This document shows positions 45,930 to 54,711 of a stretch of 64,000 bases of DNA, piece after piece. Source of the DNA: Gammaproteobacteria bacterium (GTDB lineage: Bacteria; Pseudomonadota; Gammaproteobacteria; Pseudomonadales; Azotimanducaceae); contig NZGG01000032.1 in assembly GCA_002690865.1 (NCBI GenBank), positions 1 through 64,000 on the forward strand, read 5' to 3'. The notes beneath the pieces were generated by a model. That model made no database searches. It saw only the letters and a program-made list of their open reading frames with translations, and was not told the origin of the DNA. The position numbers and the translations under genes are program-made. Position 1 is the first letter of the stretch. The number at the start of each line of letters is the position of its first letter.

Positions 45930-46002
45930 TTAATGAGATATTTAAGTACCTGTTGGAACACAAAAACAGAAATTCAAATTTAAATAGGCATATGTAGATA
46001 CC

Positions 46003-46026
46003 AGGTTATCATTCAAATGATAACCT
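46003..46026 (+). terminator. stem-loop, probable terminator after the phosphotriesterase-like gene
   Basis: AGGTTATCAT (46003-46012) and ATGATAACCT (46017-46026) form a perfect 10-bp stem with a TCAA loop, followed by TTCCTCTTCC. The tail is pyrimidine-rich but has few T residues, so it is a weaker terminator than the metA one. It closes the operon before the dnaE2 promoter. Confidence 0.5.
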
Positions 46027-46080
46027 TCCTCTTCCGCATTACGATAGTGTGAAAATCTATTATTTTAAGGATTAAAAGTC

Positions 46081-46109
46081 TTGAATGACTCAACAAATAA
46101 CTGTATATA
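46081..46109 (+). promoter_or_regulatory. candidate dnaE2 promoter
   Basis: TTGAAT (46081-46086) and TATATA (46104-46109) are separated by 17 bases. The -10 element falls inside the LexA box. Transcription would start near 46116, about 27 bases before the proposed ATT start of dnaE2. Confidence 0.5.
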
Positions 46110-46130
46110 TATACAGTTATTTGTTGAGTC
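46087..46130. repeat. perfect 44-bp palindrome upstream of dnaE2
   Basis: The 22 bases from 46087 are followed by their exact reverse complement up to 46130, with no spacer and no mismatch. The centre is the LexA box at 46101-46116, flanked on each side by the arm GACTCAACAAATAA and its complement. A symmetric LexA site needs only about 16-20 bp, so the additional 12-14 bp per side is extra. In RNA or single-stranded DNA it would extrude as a long hairpin. Confidence 0.95.
46101..46116 (+). promoter_or_regulatory. LexA (SOS) box upstream of dnaE2
   Basis: CTGTATATATATACAG is a perfect match to the 16-base core of the E. coli LexA operator and is fully palindromic. It overlaps the predicted dnaE2 promoter. 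Its closeness to consensus predicts tight repression and late induction, in keeping with an error-prone polymerase. Confidence 0.93.
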
Positions 46131-46142
46131 TCAGGCGTAACT

Positions 46143-49100
46143 ATTAATTCCTCACAATCAGAATATGCAGAATTACACTGTATTAGTAACTACTCTTTTT
46201 TGAGAGGGGCCTCCCATCCCGAAGAACTTATTATAAGGGCCTCGACCCTAGGCTATAAGGCCTTAGCCATCACCGATGAGTGCTCTATGTCTGGTATCGT
46301 CAAAGCACATGTGGCTGCCAAGAAGTATGGACTCAAACTTATTATTGGTAGTGAGTTTCACCTGGAAGAAAATATCCACATCATACTACTGGCTCCTAAC
46401 AGAATTGCCTATGGACAAATTTGTAACATTATTACTATTGGTCGCCGCCAGGCGGTAAAGGGGGAGTATCGACTTTCTCTCAACGACCTAGAGCTCAACT
46501 GTAATGCCTGCTTAGGATTATTAATTCCTAATGACCATTCTATTCAATGTAAACAGACATCAACTTTAAGATCATTTTTCAAAGATCGCTTATGGATCAG
46601 TCTGGAGCTGTTCCCTGATGGAAGATCTCTCTTGCAATTCCAAAACGCAGTGGCCTTATCAAAAATACATAACCTACCACTAGTCGCTAGCGGCGACGTT
46701 CACATGCACCATAAGAATCGCAAAGCACTACATGACGTATTATCAGCCATCAAAATGAAGCAATCATTACATTTAGCGGGACGTCTATTATTTAGTAATA
46801 AGGAAAAATACCTACGACCCTTGTCTCTACTAAACAAACTTTATCCGAAAGAGATGTTAGCAAACACAATAAAAATAGCTGACCTATGCAAGTTTTCGCT
46901 AGATGAGCTACGCTATGAATACCCACAGGAAGTTGTTCCTCTAAACCTCACACCAACGATTTATCTACGTCAACTTGTAAAAGCAGGTGCTGAAAAACGC
47001 TGGGGTGATAAAACTCCCAGTGAAGTGCTTTTGTTAATTGAGAAAGAGTTAATATTGATCGCAGAACTAAAGTATGAATACTACTTTCTAACAGTTTTCG
47101 ATATAGTAAAGTTTGCACGTAGCCAGGGAATTCTATGTCAAGGACGCGGCTCTGCCGCTAATAGCGCTGTATGTTATTGCCTCGGCATTACGGAGGTAGA
47201 TCCTTCTCGTATCAGCCTTTTGTTTGAAAGATTCATATCTAAAGAGCGTAACGAACCACCAGATATCGATGTTGACTTCGAGCATGAGCGTCGAGAGGAA
47301 GTAATCCAATATATCTATAGTAAATACGGTCGTGATCGTGCTGCGATAGCAGCAACAGTGATTACCTATCGTCCTAAAAGTGCGGTTCGGGACGTAGGGC
47401 AAGCTCTTGGTATAGACTCCCAATTAGTAGACCAGCTAGCAAAATCGTTATCTTGGTGGGACAAACAAGACAAATTACAGTTACGTTTTTCTGAAGCAGG
47501 TATTAATCCCAGAAGCTCATTGATTAGTCACTTCCTAACATTAGTTCGTCAAATCCTTGGTTTCCCTAGACATTTATCTCAGCACGTCGGTGGCTTCGTT
47601 ATTTCAAGCGGACCTCTCTGCCAGCTTGTACCCATAGAAAATACTGCAATGAGCAATCGAACAATTATCCAATGGGATAAAGATGATCTCCTGTCATTAG
47701 GATTACTGAAAATTGATGTCCTAGCGCTTGGTATGTTGACATCAATTCGAAAAAGTATTGATTTAATAAATTCATACCGAAATACGAGCCTAACGCTTGA
47801 TCAAATTCCATCAGAAGATATAGATACTTACAGAATGTTACAAGAAGGAGATAGTATTGGTGTTTTCCAAGTCGAATCCAGAGCACAAATTTCAATGCTG
47901 TCACGACTGAAACCAGAATGCTTTTACGATCTAGTTATTGAAGTTGCCATAGTTCGTCCTGGACCCATCCAAGGGAATATGGTTCATCCTTATTTAAGAC
48001 GCCGTAATGGCGAAGAATCAGTAAACTATGCCAATAAAGAAATCCAGAATGTGCTAGAGCGCACTCTGGGTGTTCCTATTTTTCAAGAGCAAGTAATCAA
48101 ATTAGCCGTGGTTGCTGCAGGATTTAGTCCTGGGGAAGCAGATCAATTAAGACGAGCAATGGCAACCTGGAAGCGACACGGAGGGTTAGAGCAATTCAGA
48201 GAACAATTAATTGATGGCATGCTACAAAGAGGTATCAACAAAGAATTTGCTGAGCGTATCTTCGAGCAAATCAAGGGATTTGGTGAATATGGCTTCCCAG
48301 AATCGCATGCTGCAAGCTTTGCACTATTGGTCTATATTTCTGCCTGGCTAAAGCGACATGAGCCAGCAGCTTTTTACTGTGGGCTTTTAAACAGTCAACC
48401 CATGGGGTTTTACTCGCCATACCAGTTAATTCAAGATGCACAGCGACACAAAGTCGAAATTCTTCCCGTAGATATTCAATATAGTGACTGGAAATCAACG
48501 TTAGCTAATCATAATAAAGCACCTTCTATACGCTTAGGATTCCATAGGATTAAAGGATTTCGTCAAACTACAGCCCTTCGCATCATCCAGGCAAGGCAAC
48601 AAAAAATCATCACAAATATTCAGGATATAGCCACGAGAGGAAACTTGGATCGCGGCGATCTATCAAAACTTACGGAGGGTGGCGCATTTAAGCAAATCTC
48701 TGGACATCGATATCAAACTCATTGGAATGCTCAAGGCATCCTACCAAACTCACCACTCATTGATAATATCTCTGCTAAAGAAGTACCATTTAAAATTGGC
48801 CAAGTACCCTCTGAGGGTGATGATCTGCTTGCTGATTACAAAAGTCTTGGACTAACATTAGGACGACATCCCATGGCGCTACTCCGAGACCAAGGGGAAC
48901 CTTTCACTCAATGTCATACGGCTCACAATCTTGAATCTATAAGGCATAGCAGCATGGTGGAAATATCTGGTATCGTTACCAGCCGACAACGACCTAGCTC
49001 TGCTTCTGGCGTAATCTTTCTAACTCTCGAGGATGAAACAAATAATATTAATGTTATTGTTTGGAAATACATACTCGAACGTTTCCGTTTAGCAATAGTC

Positions 49101-49232
49101 CAAGGACGGCTGCTATTAATAAAAGGAATCTTAGAGAGAGAAAAATCAGTGGTTCACGTTATAGCAAAACATGTCACAGATCTAAGTCACCACCTTGAGA
49201 ATTTCTCGTTAAAATCTAGGGATTTCCACTAG
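46143..49232 (+). CDS. dnaE2: error-prone DNA polymerase DnaE2 (ImuC), ATT start inferred
   Basis: A C-family polymerase of about 1029 residues. The PHP domain starts EYAELHCISNYSFLRGASHPEEL; the polymerase core has PPDIDVDFEHERREEV with catalytic Asp residues, and FPRHLSQHVGGFVIS and FPESHAASFALLVYISAWLKRHEPAAFY are typical of DnaE2. It works with ImuA-ImuB in SOS mutagenesis. The first usual start, TTG at 46200, lies inside the conserved SFLRGASHPEE, so translation must begin earlier. In-frame sequence runs back to a TGA at 46125 without ATG, GTG or TTG; ATT at 46143, with AGG eight bases before, is the best candidate. LexA-controlled. Confidence 0.92.
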   Translation: MNSSQSEYAELHCISNYSFLRGASHPEELIIRASTLGYKALAITDECSMSGIVKAHVAAKKYGLKLIIGSEFHLEENIHIILLAPNRIAYGQICNIITIGRRQAVKGEYRLSLNDLELNCNACLGLLIPNDHSIQCKQTSTLRSFFKDRLWISLELFPDGRSLLQFQNAVALSKIHNLPLVASGDVHMHHKNRKALHDVLSAIKMKQSLHLAGRLLFSNKEKYLRPLSLLNKLYPKEMLANTIKIADLCKFSLDELRYEYPQEVVPLNLTPTIYLRQLVKAGAEKRWGDKTPSEVLLLIEKELILIAELKYEYYFLTVFDIVKFARSQGILCQGRGSAANSAVCYCLGITEVDPSRISLLFERFISKERNEPPDIDVDFEHERREEVIQYIYSKYGRDRAAIAATVITYRPKSAVRDVGQALGIDSQLVDQLAKSLSWWDKQDKLQLRFSEAGINPRSSLISHFLTLVRQILGFPRHLSQHVGGFVISSGPLCQLVPIENTAMSNRTIIQWDKDDLLSLGLLKIDVLALGMLTSIRKSIDLINSYRNTSLTLDQIPSEDIDTYRMLQEGDSIGVFQVESRAQISMLSRLKPECFYDLVIEVAIVRPGPIQGNMVHPYLRRRNGEESVNYANKEIQNVLERTLGVPIFQEQVIKLAVVAAGFSPGEADQLRRAMATWKRHGGLEQFREQLIDGMLQRGINKEFAERIFEQIKGFGEYGFPESHAASFALLVYISAWLKRHEPAAFYCGLLNSQPMGFYSPYQLIQDAQRHKVEILPVDIQYSDWKSTLANHNKAPSIRLGFHRIKGFRQTTALRIIQARQQKIITNIQDIATRGNLDRGDLSKLTEGGAFKQISGHRYQTHWNAQGILPNSPLIDNISAKEVPFKIGQVPSEGDDLLADYKSLGLTLGRHPMALLRDQGEPFTQCHTAHNLESIRHSSMVEISGIVTSRQRPSSASGVIFLTLEDETNNINVIVWKYILERFRLAIVQGRLLLIKGILEREKSVVHVIAKHVTDLSHHLENFSLKSRDFH

Positions 49233-49546
49233 CTGATAACTGGATCTAAGGCAGATAAAAGGTCTTTAACTATAGCTTCACGAACCTGCCGACTTGCATT
49301 CATGTGAAAGGAAATTCGATTATAGTTTTCTTCATCTAGCAAGCGCTGCTTCGGGTGGTTTTTAAGCAGAGGATAAATATTATTAGTCTCGTCCAGAAAA
49401 ATATACCGCTCACCAGAATGAGTGACTTCGGATATAATATACACACCTGCAATGAAATCATTGAACTGTGTGTCCTTTGTATAAATATTCATGTGATAGG
49501 CTTTTCCAGAATCACCAATCACTAAATTCTCACCCACTTTCTGCAT
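49229..49546 (-). CDS. small protein resembling a degenerate GIY-YIG-type domain
   Basis: The 105-residue protein begins MQKVGENLVIGDSGKAYHMN and contains AGVYIISEVTHSGERYIFLDETNNI, with later LLKNHPKQRLL and NASRQVREAIVKDLL. The spacing resembles small proteobacterial proteins with a GIY-YIG-like core (GxYxI ... YIGxT ... Lx.H ... R ... E.DLL), but the second motif is YIFLDET, so catalysis would be doubtful. AGGA lies nine bases before the ATG. It is convergent with dnaE2, with four shared bases. Family assignment is tentative; function unknown. Confidence 0.6.
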   Translation of the reverse strand: MQKVGENLVIGDSGKAYHMNIYTKDTQFNDFIAGVYIISEVTHSGERYIFLDETNNIYPLLKNHPKQRLLDEENYNRISFHMNASRQVREAIVKDLLSALDPVIS

Positions 49547-49625
49547 ATTATATTTTCCTAAAGTTTGTGCAGAGCATATTTTGCCACGCAGAAAAGTACA
49601 ACTTACATTTGGTTAAAACCCTCTT

Positions 49626-50972
49626 ATGAGCAAACATGAAAACCTGACAGAAGGCGCCATATCAGGCCACATCCTGCGTCTCTCAGGCGTAATGATTATT
49701 GGATTTATTGCCTGGACCCTCGGAGGTCTTATCGAGATATTTTACCTTGGCATAGTTGGACTCGACGCGCTAGCGGCAATTACCTTCGCATTTCCTCTGA
49801 CCATGTCACTAACAGCATTTATACGTGGTATTGGAGTCGGGGCTTCGTCTATTGTCGCTCGAGCTCTTGGCGAATCCGATAGAAATATCGCCGCAACAAC
49901 CACAAGCCACTGTAATCTACTCATCATCATAATCACAGTGACTCTCTCATTAATTGGGTTTCTAACAGCAGAAACGCTTTATCTAGCCATGGGTGCGAGA
50001 AATGAAGTTCTAAACTTGGCTACTGCTTACACGCGAATCTGGTTACTTGGGTTCCCGATGATAGGTATAGCTATGGTGTCAAACGGAATGATTCGCTCAT
50101 TTGGTAACGCAAGTTTTTCTGCCTCCATCATGTTAAGCGCGCCTGCAATACAAGTGATCATAGGGCCGTTTTTAATATTTGGATGGCTGGGGTTACCAGC
50201 ACTAGGGATAATAGGTGCCGCATGGGCAGCGGTAATAGGTGGAGCATGTCAGTTCCTCATTAGTTGCTACTGGTTTTTCCTGAAAGAAAAACTATTGCGT
50301 GCAGCGTTTTCTTCTTTAGGATCTTCATGCAGAAATATTCTTCATGTTGGTATACCTGCCGCATCAACAAACCTTATTGGACCTTTATCAACTGGGATCA
50401 CGACGTGGTTACTTGCTAGCTATAGTATCGCGGTGGTAGCAGGGTTCGGAGTTGCAAGTCGTATCGAATCAGTAGCCGGCATGGTTACGGTAGGGTTTGC
50501 TACCAGCATAGTGCCTATTGTCGGCCAAAACTGGGGGGCAGGAAAATTTCACAGGGTCTATGAAGCACTTAGAACCTGCTATCTTGCTTGCCATGCATGG
50601 GGCCTCATAGCGGCTACTGGAATTTGGTTTGGAGCAGTATTTCTGATAGGTCTTATCAGTGATGAAGAAGAAATTCTTGAAAGCGCGATGTGGTTTCTCT
50701 ATATCGTTCCTATTAGCATTGGTTTTGGCGGCATGATTAATGTAGCCACACATTCATTCAACGCAATTAGAACACCAATGCCAGCTCTTATCTTATCCTT
50801 AGCAAGGCTACTGTTTGTCTATGTCCCATTAGCAGGCACACTTGGATTATGGATGGGTTACCAAGGTGTTTTTATCGCGATAGCTGTAAGCAACCTTATT
50901 GTTGGGTTGCTGGCCTACCGATGGAATAATCACTCTCTAGAAAAAAAAATACAGGAGATTAATACAAATTAA
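49626..50972 (+). CDS. MATE family efflux transporter
   Basis: A 448-residue protein with 12 hydrophobic helices in the MATE layout. The two halves begin GHILRLSGVMIIGFIAWTLGGLIEIFYLGIVGLDALAAITFAFPL and SSCRNILHVGIPAASTNLIGPLSTGITTWLLASYSIAVVAGFGVASRIESV, each showing the typical MATE start with the switch Pro/Gly region. It should expel cationic or organic compounds with Na+ or H+; substrate is not predictable. It is convergent with the gsp cluster, sharing four bases with gspM. Confidence 0.92.
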   Translation: MSKHENLTEGAISGHILRLSGVMIIGFIAWTLGGLIEIFYLGIVGLDALAAITFAFPLTMSLTAFIRGIGVGASSIVARALGESDRNIAATTTSHCNLLIIIITVTLSLIGFLTAETLYLAMGARNEVLNLATAYTRIWLLGFPMIGIAMVSNGMIRSFGNASFSASIMLSAPAIQVIIGPFLIFGWLGLPALGIIGAAWAAVIGGACQFLISCYWFFLKEKLLRAAFSSLGSSCRNILHVGIPAASTNLIGPLSTGITTWLLASYSIAVVAGFGVASRIESVAGMVTVGFATSIVPIVGQNWGAGKFHRVYEALRTCYLACHAWGLIAATGIWFGAVFLIGLISDEEEILESAMWFLYIVPISIGFGGMINVATHSFNAIRTPMPALILSLARLLFVYVPLAGTLGLWMGYQGVFIAIAVSNLIVGLLAYRWNNHSLEKKIQEINTN

Positions 50973-51463
50973 GTACCGAGCACGACTCTTGCACTAACAT
51001 GGCCTGGCGCAGCCCGTCGATCAATAGAAATTTGTTCAACGGATACCCCATATTCCTCATGGAGTGCGCCTACCCAGCCAATCAGATCATTAAAAACAAC
51101 ATTATCAAACCATACCGATACTACATCACCACTTTCGGGCTGAATTCTATTTGGTTGTATTCCTGATTCTTTGGCTGCATTACTTATATCTGTGATTAAA
51201 GATTGACCTGTAGATCTCTGCTTCATCGCCCCAGAAACCGCCCTCACCTGCTGTTCACTAGAGCGCATGTATTGTAAAAGACTAAATTGGGTATCGCGTT
51301 GTCTAAGACTAGCTTCATGATAATAATGAATGGGTAACCAGATAACCGTGTACAGAGCTAGCACTCCCAAGCTTAAAACTAAAACCTTTAGCGCAGATCG
51401 TTCTCTCACATCAAGCGAGTTCAATCTTTCAAGTTGATGACTAAAAGCTTTCTTAAAACTCAT
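50969..51463 (-). CDS. gspM: type II secretion system protein GspM
   Basis: GspM is an inner-membrane assembly-platform protein that pairs with GspL. The 164 residues have a cytoplasmic N-terminus with LDVRERSALKVLVLSLGVLALYTVIWLPIHYY (one membrane helix, about 23-45) and a ferredoxin-like periplasmic domain ending GVSVEQISIDRRAAPGHVSARVVL. Last gene of the cluster; its start overlaps the gspL stop by four bases. gspN does not follow. Confidence 0.88.
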   Translation of the reverse strand: MSFKKAFSHQLERLNSLDVRERSALKVLVLSLGVLALYTVIWLPIHYYHEASLRQRDTQFSLLQYMRSSEQQVRAVSGAMKQRSTGQSLITDISNAAKESGIQPNRIQPESGDVVSVWFDNVVFNDLIGWVGALHEEYGVSVEQISIDRRAAPGHVSARVVLGT

Positions 51464-52650
51464 CCTCCTTCTCCAAATAACTTAATTTTCAGACTTCCAC
51501 GGACCAAATCAGTCTGCTGCGATATTGTGCTTATCTCTGCATTCAATCCCACCTTATTTAAGGTGTCTACAAAATCCACTAACTTTTCAGAGCGGGATGT
51601 CGCAACCTGCATAACCAAATCCCCACGGCTTTTATTATAATTAATATTATTTACCACGATCTCTGAACCTGGGAGGTGAGCTACAGTATCTCCTAATATT
51701 TGAAGAAAATTTGCAGCCTCCGGCATGCCACTCAACCGAGCACTCCATCTCCGGCGAAGATCTCGGATGTTATTGTCCCCTGGGAAAACGTCCCTATAGA
51801 GCGCACTGATCTCATCGGAGTATTGATCAGCCGCATAATCAAGAAAAGCACCCTGAGCTAACAACAAAGAAAGGTACAAAAAAAGGGTACACCCAGCAAT
51901 GATTGAAGCTGTCCTCCATACGCCCTTATTACCTTCCTTTTCCGTTGTAACTTGGAATTCGCCTTGAAGTAAATTTAGTTCATCTCCACGATAATTTTCC
52001 ACCAATAACTTAAGTCCATCTTCTTTTTCTGCATGCAGCGTGACCGAGGATTTTGTTTCGATTTGTGCAATTTCCATACTCAATTGATCTATCTTCTTAT
52101 CAGGAATGTGCAAAGCAATATCATCGGATTCGTTGATTAAACCAACTACCATTGCTAACTGCTTTACAGGAGCGCAGAAGCCCGTTCGATCAACTCTTCG
52201 TATATGCGCCCTCTCGCCCTCAATGGTAATACAAGTTTTTTGACCCGAAGGTGAGAGCAGTGTATCAACGGTCATAATGGTGGGCTCGAGACCAACTCCT
52301 TTTAATTGAGTGAGGTGACGGCGCATATCCTCTAACGCATTGATGCACACCACAAATTCCCCAGACTTATTCTTTCCCCCAAGGGCGATATGACACATCT
52401 CGATATCAACTGCCAATTTTTCCTCTACTGCGTAAGGCAATGCTTGGGTTATGTGCCGAGTTTGCCGACTGGGCACTATCGCGGTAGTAAGTAATACTTT
52501 TTCTCCTGGAACAAGGGCTACAATATCCCCTTGCCATGAAACTTCTCTTAGGTCTTTCGCGACAGTTTCTATCGTACCAAAACCGGCTAAAGTTTCGGGA
52601 CCCGTCGCTACCCAGTCACATTGCTCGGCTAATCGAATAAATAATGTCAT
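51460..52650 (-). CDS. gspL: type II secretion system protein GspL
   Basis: GspL links the GspE ATPase to the inner-membrane platform. The 396 residues start with the actin-like cytoplasmic domain (GDIVALVPGEKVLLTTAIVPSRQTRHITQALPYAVEEKLA, about 41-80), followed by one membrane helix (about 255-275, ASIIAGCTLFLYLSLLLAQG) and a periplasmic domain with FLQILGDTVAHLPGSEIVVNNINYN. Three bases separate it from gspK. The ALPYAVEE segment is the classic GspL signature. Confidence 0.9.
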   Translation of the reverse strand: MTLFIRLAEQCDWVATGPETLAGFGTIETVAKDLREVSWQGDIVALVPGEKVLLTTAIVPSRQTRHITQALPYAVEEKLAVDIEMCHIALGGKNKSGEFVVCINALEDMRRHLTQLKGVGLEPTIMTVDTLLSPSGQKTCITIEGERAHIRRVDRTGFCAPVKQLAMVVGLINESDDIALHIPDKKIDQLSMEIAQIETKSSVTLHAEKEDGLKLLVENYRGDELNLLQGEFQVTTEKEGNKGVWRTASIIAGCTLFLYLSLLLAQGAFLDYAADQYSDEISALYRDVFPGDNNIRDLRRRWSARLSGMPEAANFLQILGDTVAHLPGSEIVVNNINYNKSRGDLVMQVATSRSEKLVDFVDTLNKVGLNAEISTISQQTDLVRGSLKIKLFGEGG

Positions 52651-52653
52651 GAT

Positions 52654-53628
52654 CTAACTTTTTAAGTCATCACTTTCTTTCATGGGAAGCACCTTACGAG
52701 AACGATTACGGGAAATAACCCTCATGGATCCATCATTTTCCCGTTGAATAACACTGGTAAGATAGCCGAAACTATCTCCATATTGAGCACGTATTTGAAC
52801 CTCAAAAAAGTTGGATTGTACACTAAGACCAACTTCATTTATGGCTAAACGTACCATCGGAGATGACTGCAAAAATTCAGCGATAGAATTGTATGGCCCC
52901 TGTGCTTCACGCGAATATCCTATTCCATTATCAACTTCGCTTGTCAGATCTGACGGTAACGTATTGAGTATACCAAGTTCTGCAGTGTTTATATTTAAGG
53001 GGATATCAAATCCAGGCAATACGCTTAGACTCTCTTGTAATTGCTCGAAGGATGACATATCCATATCTAAGATAAGATTTAATTCGGTTAAATCAGTATA
53101 TGGCTGGCCGCTAGTCCGATAGGGCAAGTCAAGCCCGAGGTAGTCATAATCTTCCGCTCCCAGAGCGCGGGCAGCCCCATCCTCGTCGATCCAATCAAGC
53201 AAACGATGAAGAAATATTGAATCGACGCCTGTATCAAGAAGAAGCTTGGTGAAACGTCTCCTCATTTCAGAACCGCGATCTCCTTCCAAAACAAGAGAAT
53301 TAACATTAAATTTACTCTGAAGATCGATAATATTAATCATGACTTCACCGTCCTCAAATTCAAAATAAATATTTTTTTTTGCCCATGGCTCTTTTAGGTG
53401 ATCTATACCGGGAGAGTCCGTGTGATCCTGCCAAAGGATCTGGCGGGCTAGCTCTTCTCCACCAAGTGCGTATAAAGCAACCTGTGTATGACCATAGCTA
53501 TTTCTTACCTGATGAATCGCGAAATTTTGGTTTCGAATCATCGATACGCACACGACAGTAATTATGACGACCAAAAGCAATACTGAAATTAGCGCTACGC
53601 CTGATTCCATCCTTCCAAGATTTTTCAT
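52654..53628 (-). CDS. gspK: type II secretion system minor pseudopilin GspK
   Basis: GspK caps the tip of the pseudopilus. The 324 residues begin with a prepilin leader (cleavage after Gly in MESG-VALISVLLLVVIITVV) that lacks the Glu5 of other pilins, as is normal for GspK, and contain the large inserted alpha domain with WIDEDGAARALGAEDYDYLGLDLPYR and PYTDLTELNLILDM. The start overlaps the gspJ stop by four bases. Length is typical. Confidence 0.92.
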   Translation of the reverse strand: MKNLGRMESGVALISVLLLVVIITVVCVSMIRNQNFAIHQVRNSYGHTQVALYALGGEELARQILWQDHTDSPGIDHLKEPWAKKNIYFEFEDGEVMINIIDLQSKFNVNSLVLEGDRGSEMRRRFTKLLLDTGVDSIFLHRLLDWIDEDGAARALGAEDYDYLGLDLPYRTSGQPYTDLTELNLILDMDMSSFEQLQESLSVLPGFDIPLNINTAELGILNTLPSDLTSEVDNGIGYSREAQGPYNSIAEFLQSSPMVRLAINEVGLSVQSNFFEVQIRAQYGDSFGYLTSVIQRENDGSMRVISRNRSRKVLPMKESDDLKS

Positions 53629-54311
53629 TCTCTCGGACTCACGTAGTTTTGGCCAGTGCCCTCTATTTCCTGTCGCTCTTCTGTTCGGTTGAATGATAGG
53701 ATCCCATCCATAGGTGCAGACAGCTCAGGTAACGCAAAGGTCCTCCGGATCTCTCCGAGAGATTCAACTAAAAATGTTATCTCAAGACCCACCGGTAGCA
53801 CTTGTCTTGGATTGGATATTGGCCAAATATCTATATATTCACCCTCTAAGGTTATTGCCCTTACCGAGAAACTCTCAACTCCTTTTAATAATTTCTGCAG
53901 CCGAGGTTCAGAGTCTTCAGCCCGGTCTAACACCAACCAAAAATAGCGGTACAGGGCTCCATCGGTTAGGCCATAAGCAACACGCTGCAACTCACTTCGA
54001 GTATGAAGTGCCGGGTTATTCCAACCAGTTCTAGATAGCTCTAAGATATATTCCCCTGATCCAATAACTAAAGCATTGGACAGATCACCATATTCGTCAC
54101 GAATATTTCTTGCAACAACTTGGCTTATATCGCGGGAAATAACATTCAGAGCGCGACTTACATCATTGATGCTTTCATTACTGATATTTACGATAGATTG
54201 AGTAGTAATAACTGACCGTAATAACTGAGTACTAGCCAAACTAATAATTGCAAAAATTGAAATAGCGACCAAGACCTCTATTAAGGTAAAGCCTCGCTCA
54301 TACGATCGCAT
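53625..54311 (-). CDS. gspJ: type II secretion system minor pseudopilin GspJ
   Basis: GspJ joins GspI and GspK in the pseudopilus tip. The 228-residue protein begins MRSYERGFTLIEVLVAISIF, a standard class III leader cleaved at G-F with methylated Phe+1 and Glu+5. The body shows ALNVISRDISQVVARNIRD and LQRVAYGLTDGALYRYFWLVLDRAEDSEP, typical of GspJ. One base lies between the gspI stop and its ATG. Confidence 0.92.
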   Translation of the reverse strand: MRSYERGFTLIEVLVAISIFAIISLASTQLLRSVITTQSIVNISNESINDVSRALNVISRDISQVVARNIRDEYGDLSNALVIGSGEYILELSRTGWNNPALHTRSELQRVAYGLTDGALYRYFWLVLDRAEDSEPRLQKLLKGVESFSVRAITLEGEYIDIWPISNPRQVLPVGLEITFLVESLGEIRRTFALPELSAPMDGILSFNRTEERQEIEGTGQNYVSPRE

Positions 54312-54312
54312 G

Positions 54313-54711
54313 TCAATAGCGCCCCATGAAACTTATTAGCTGAGTAGCTGCTACTTCAAGATTAGAATCTTGAAATACAGTGACTTCAATTCGGCGCATC
54401 AATGGATTTTCAGTATCCAAAACTCTAACTTCGATCTGCCAAGTTTGACCCACCATAGTTTTTGCGAAGCGCTCAGTGCCTATAGCGGGGAAATGTTCCT
54501 CTCGGCTCGATAGCATATGAATTTTTGCAATCTCATTTTCTGCTATCCATTGAGCAACAACCCTTTCCTTGAGACCTCTCGATTGAATTACAGACTCCGT
54601 CACACTCTTAAATACTGTCGTAGAAACAATTGCAACGATAGATAGGGCTATTATGACTTCTATTAGAGTAAAGCCTTTATTGTTTGAGCCAATCAACATC
54701 ACTATAACCAT
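54313..54711 (-). CDS. gspI: type II secretion system minor pseudopilin GspI
   Basis: GspI starts tip assembly of the pseudopilus. The leader NNKGFTLIEVIIALSIVAIVS gives cleavage at G-F. The body contains VAQWIAENEIAKIHMLS, the typical GspI WxAxN block. The 132-residue length is typical; the start may be at Met5 (54699) rather than 54711. The gene overlaps the end of gspH by about 23-35 bases, more than the usual few bases. Confidence 0.9.
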   Translation of the reverse strand: MVIVMLIGSNNKGFTLIEVIIALSIVAIVSTTVFKSVTESVIQSRGLKERVVAQWIAENEIAKIHMLSSREEHFPAIGTERFAKTMVGQTWQIEVRVLDTENPLMRRIEVTVFQDSNLEVAATQLISFMGRY

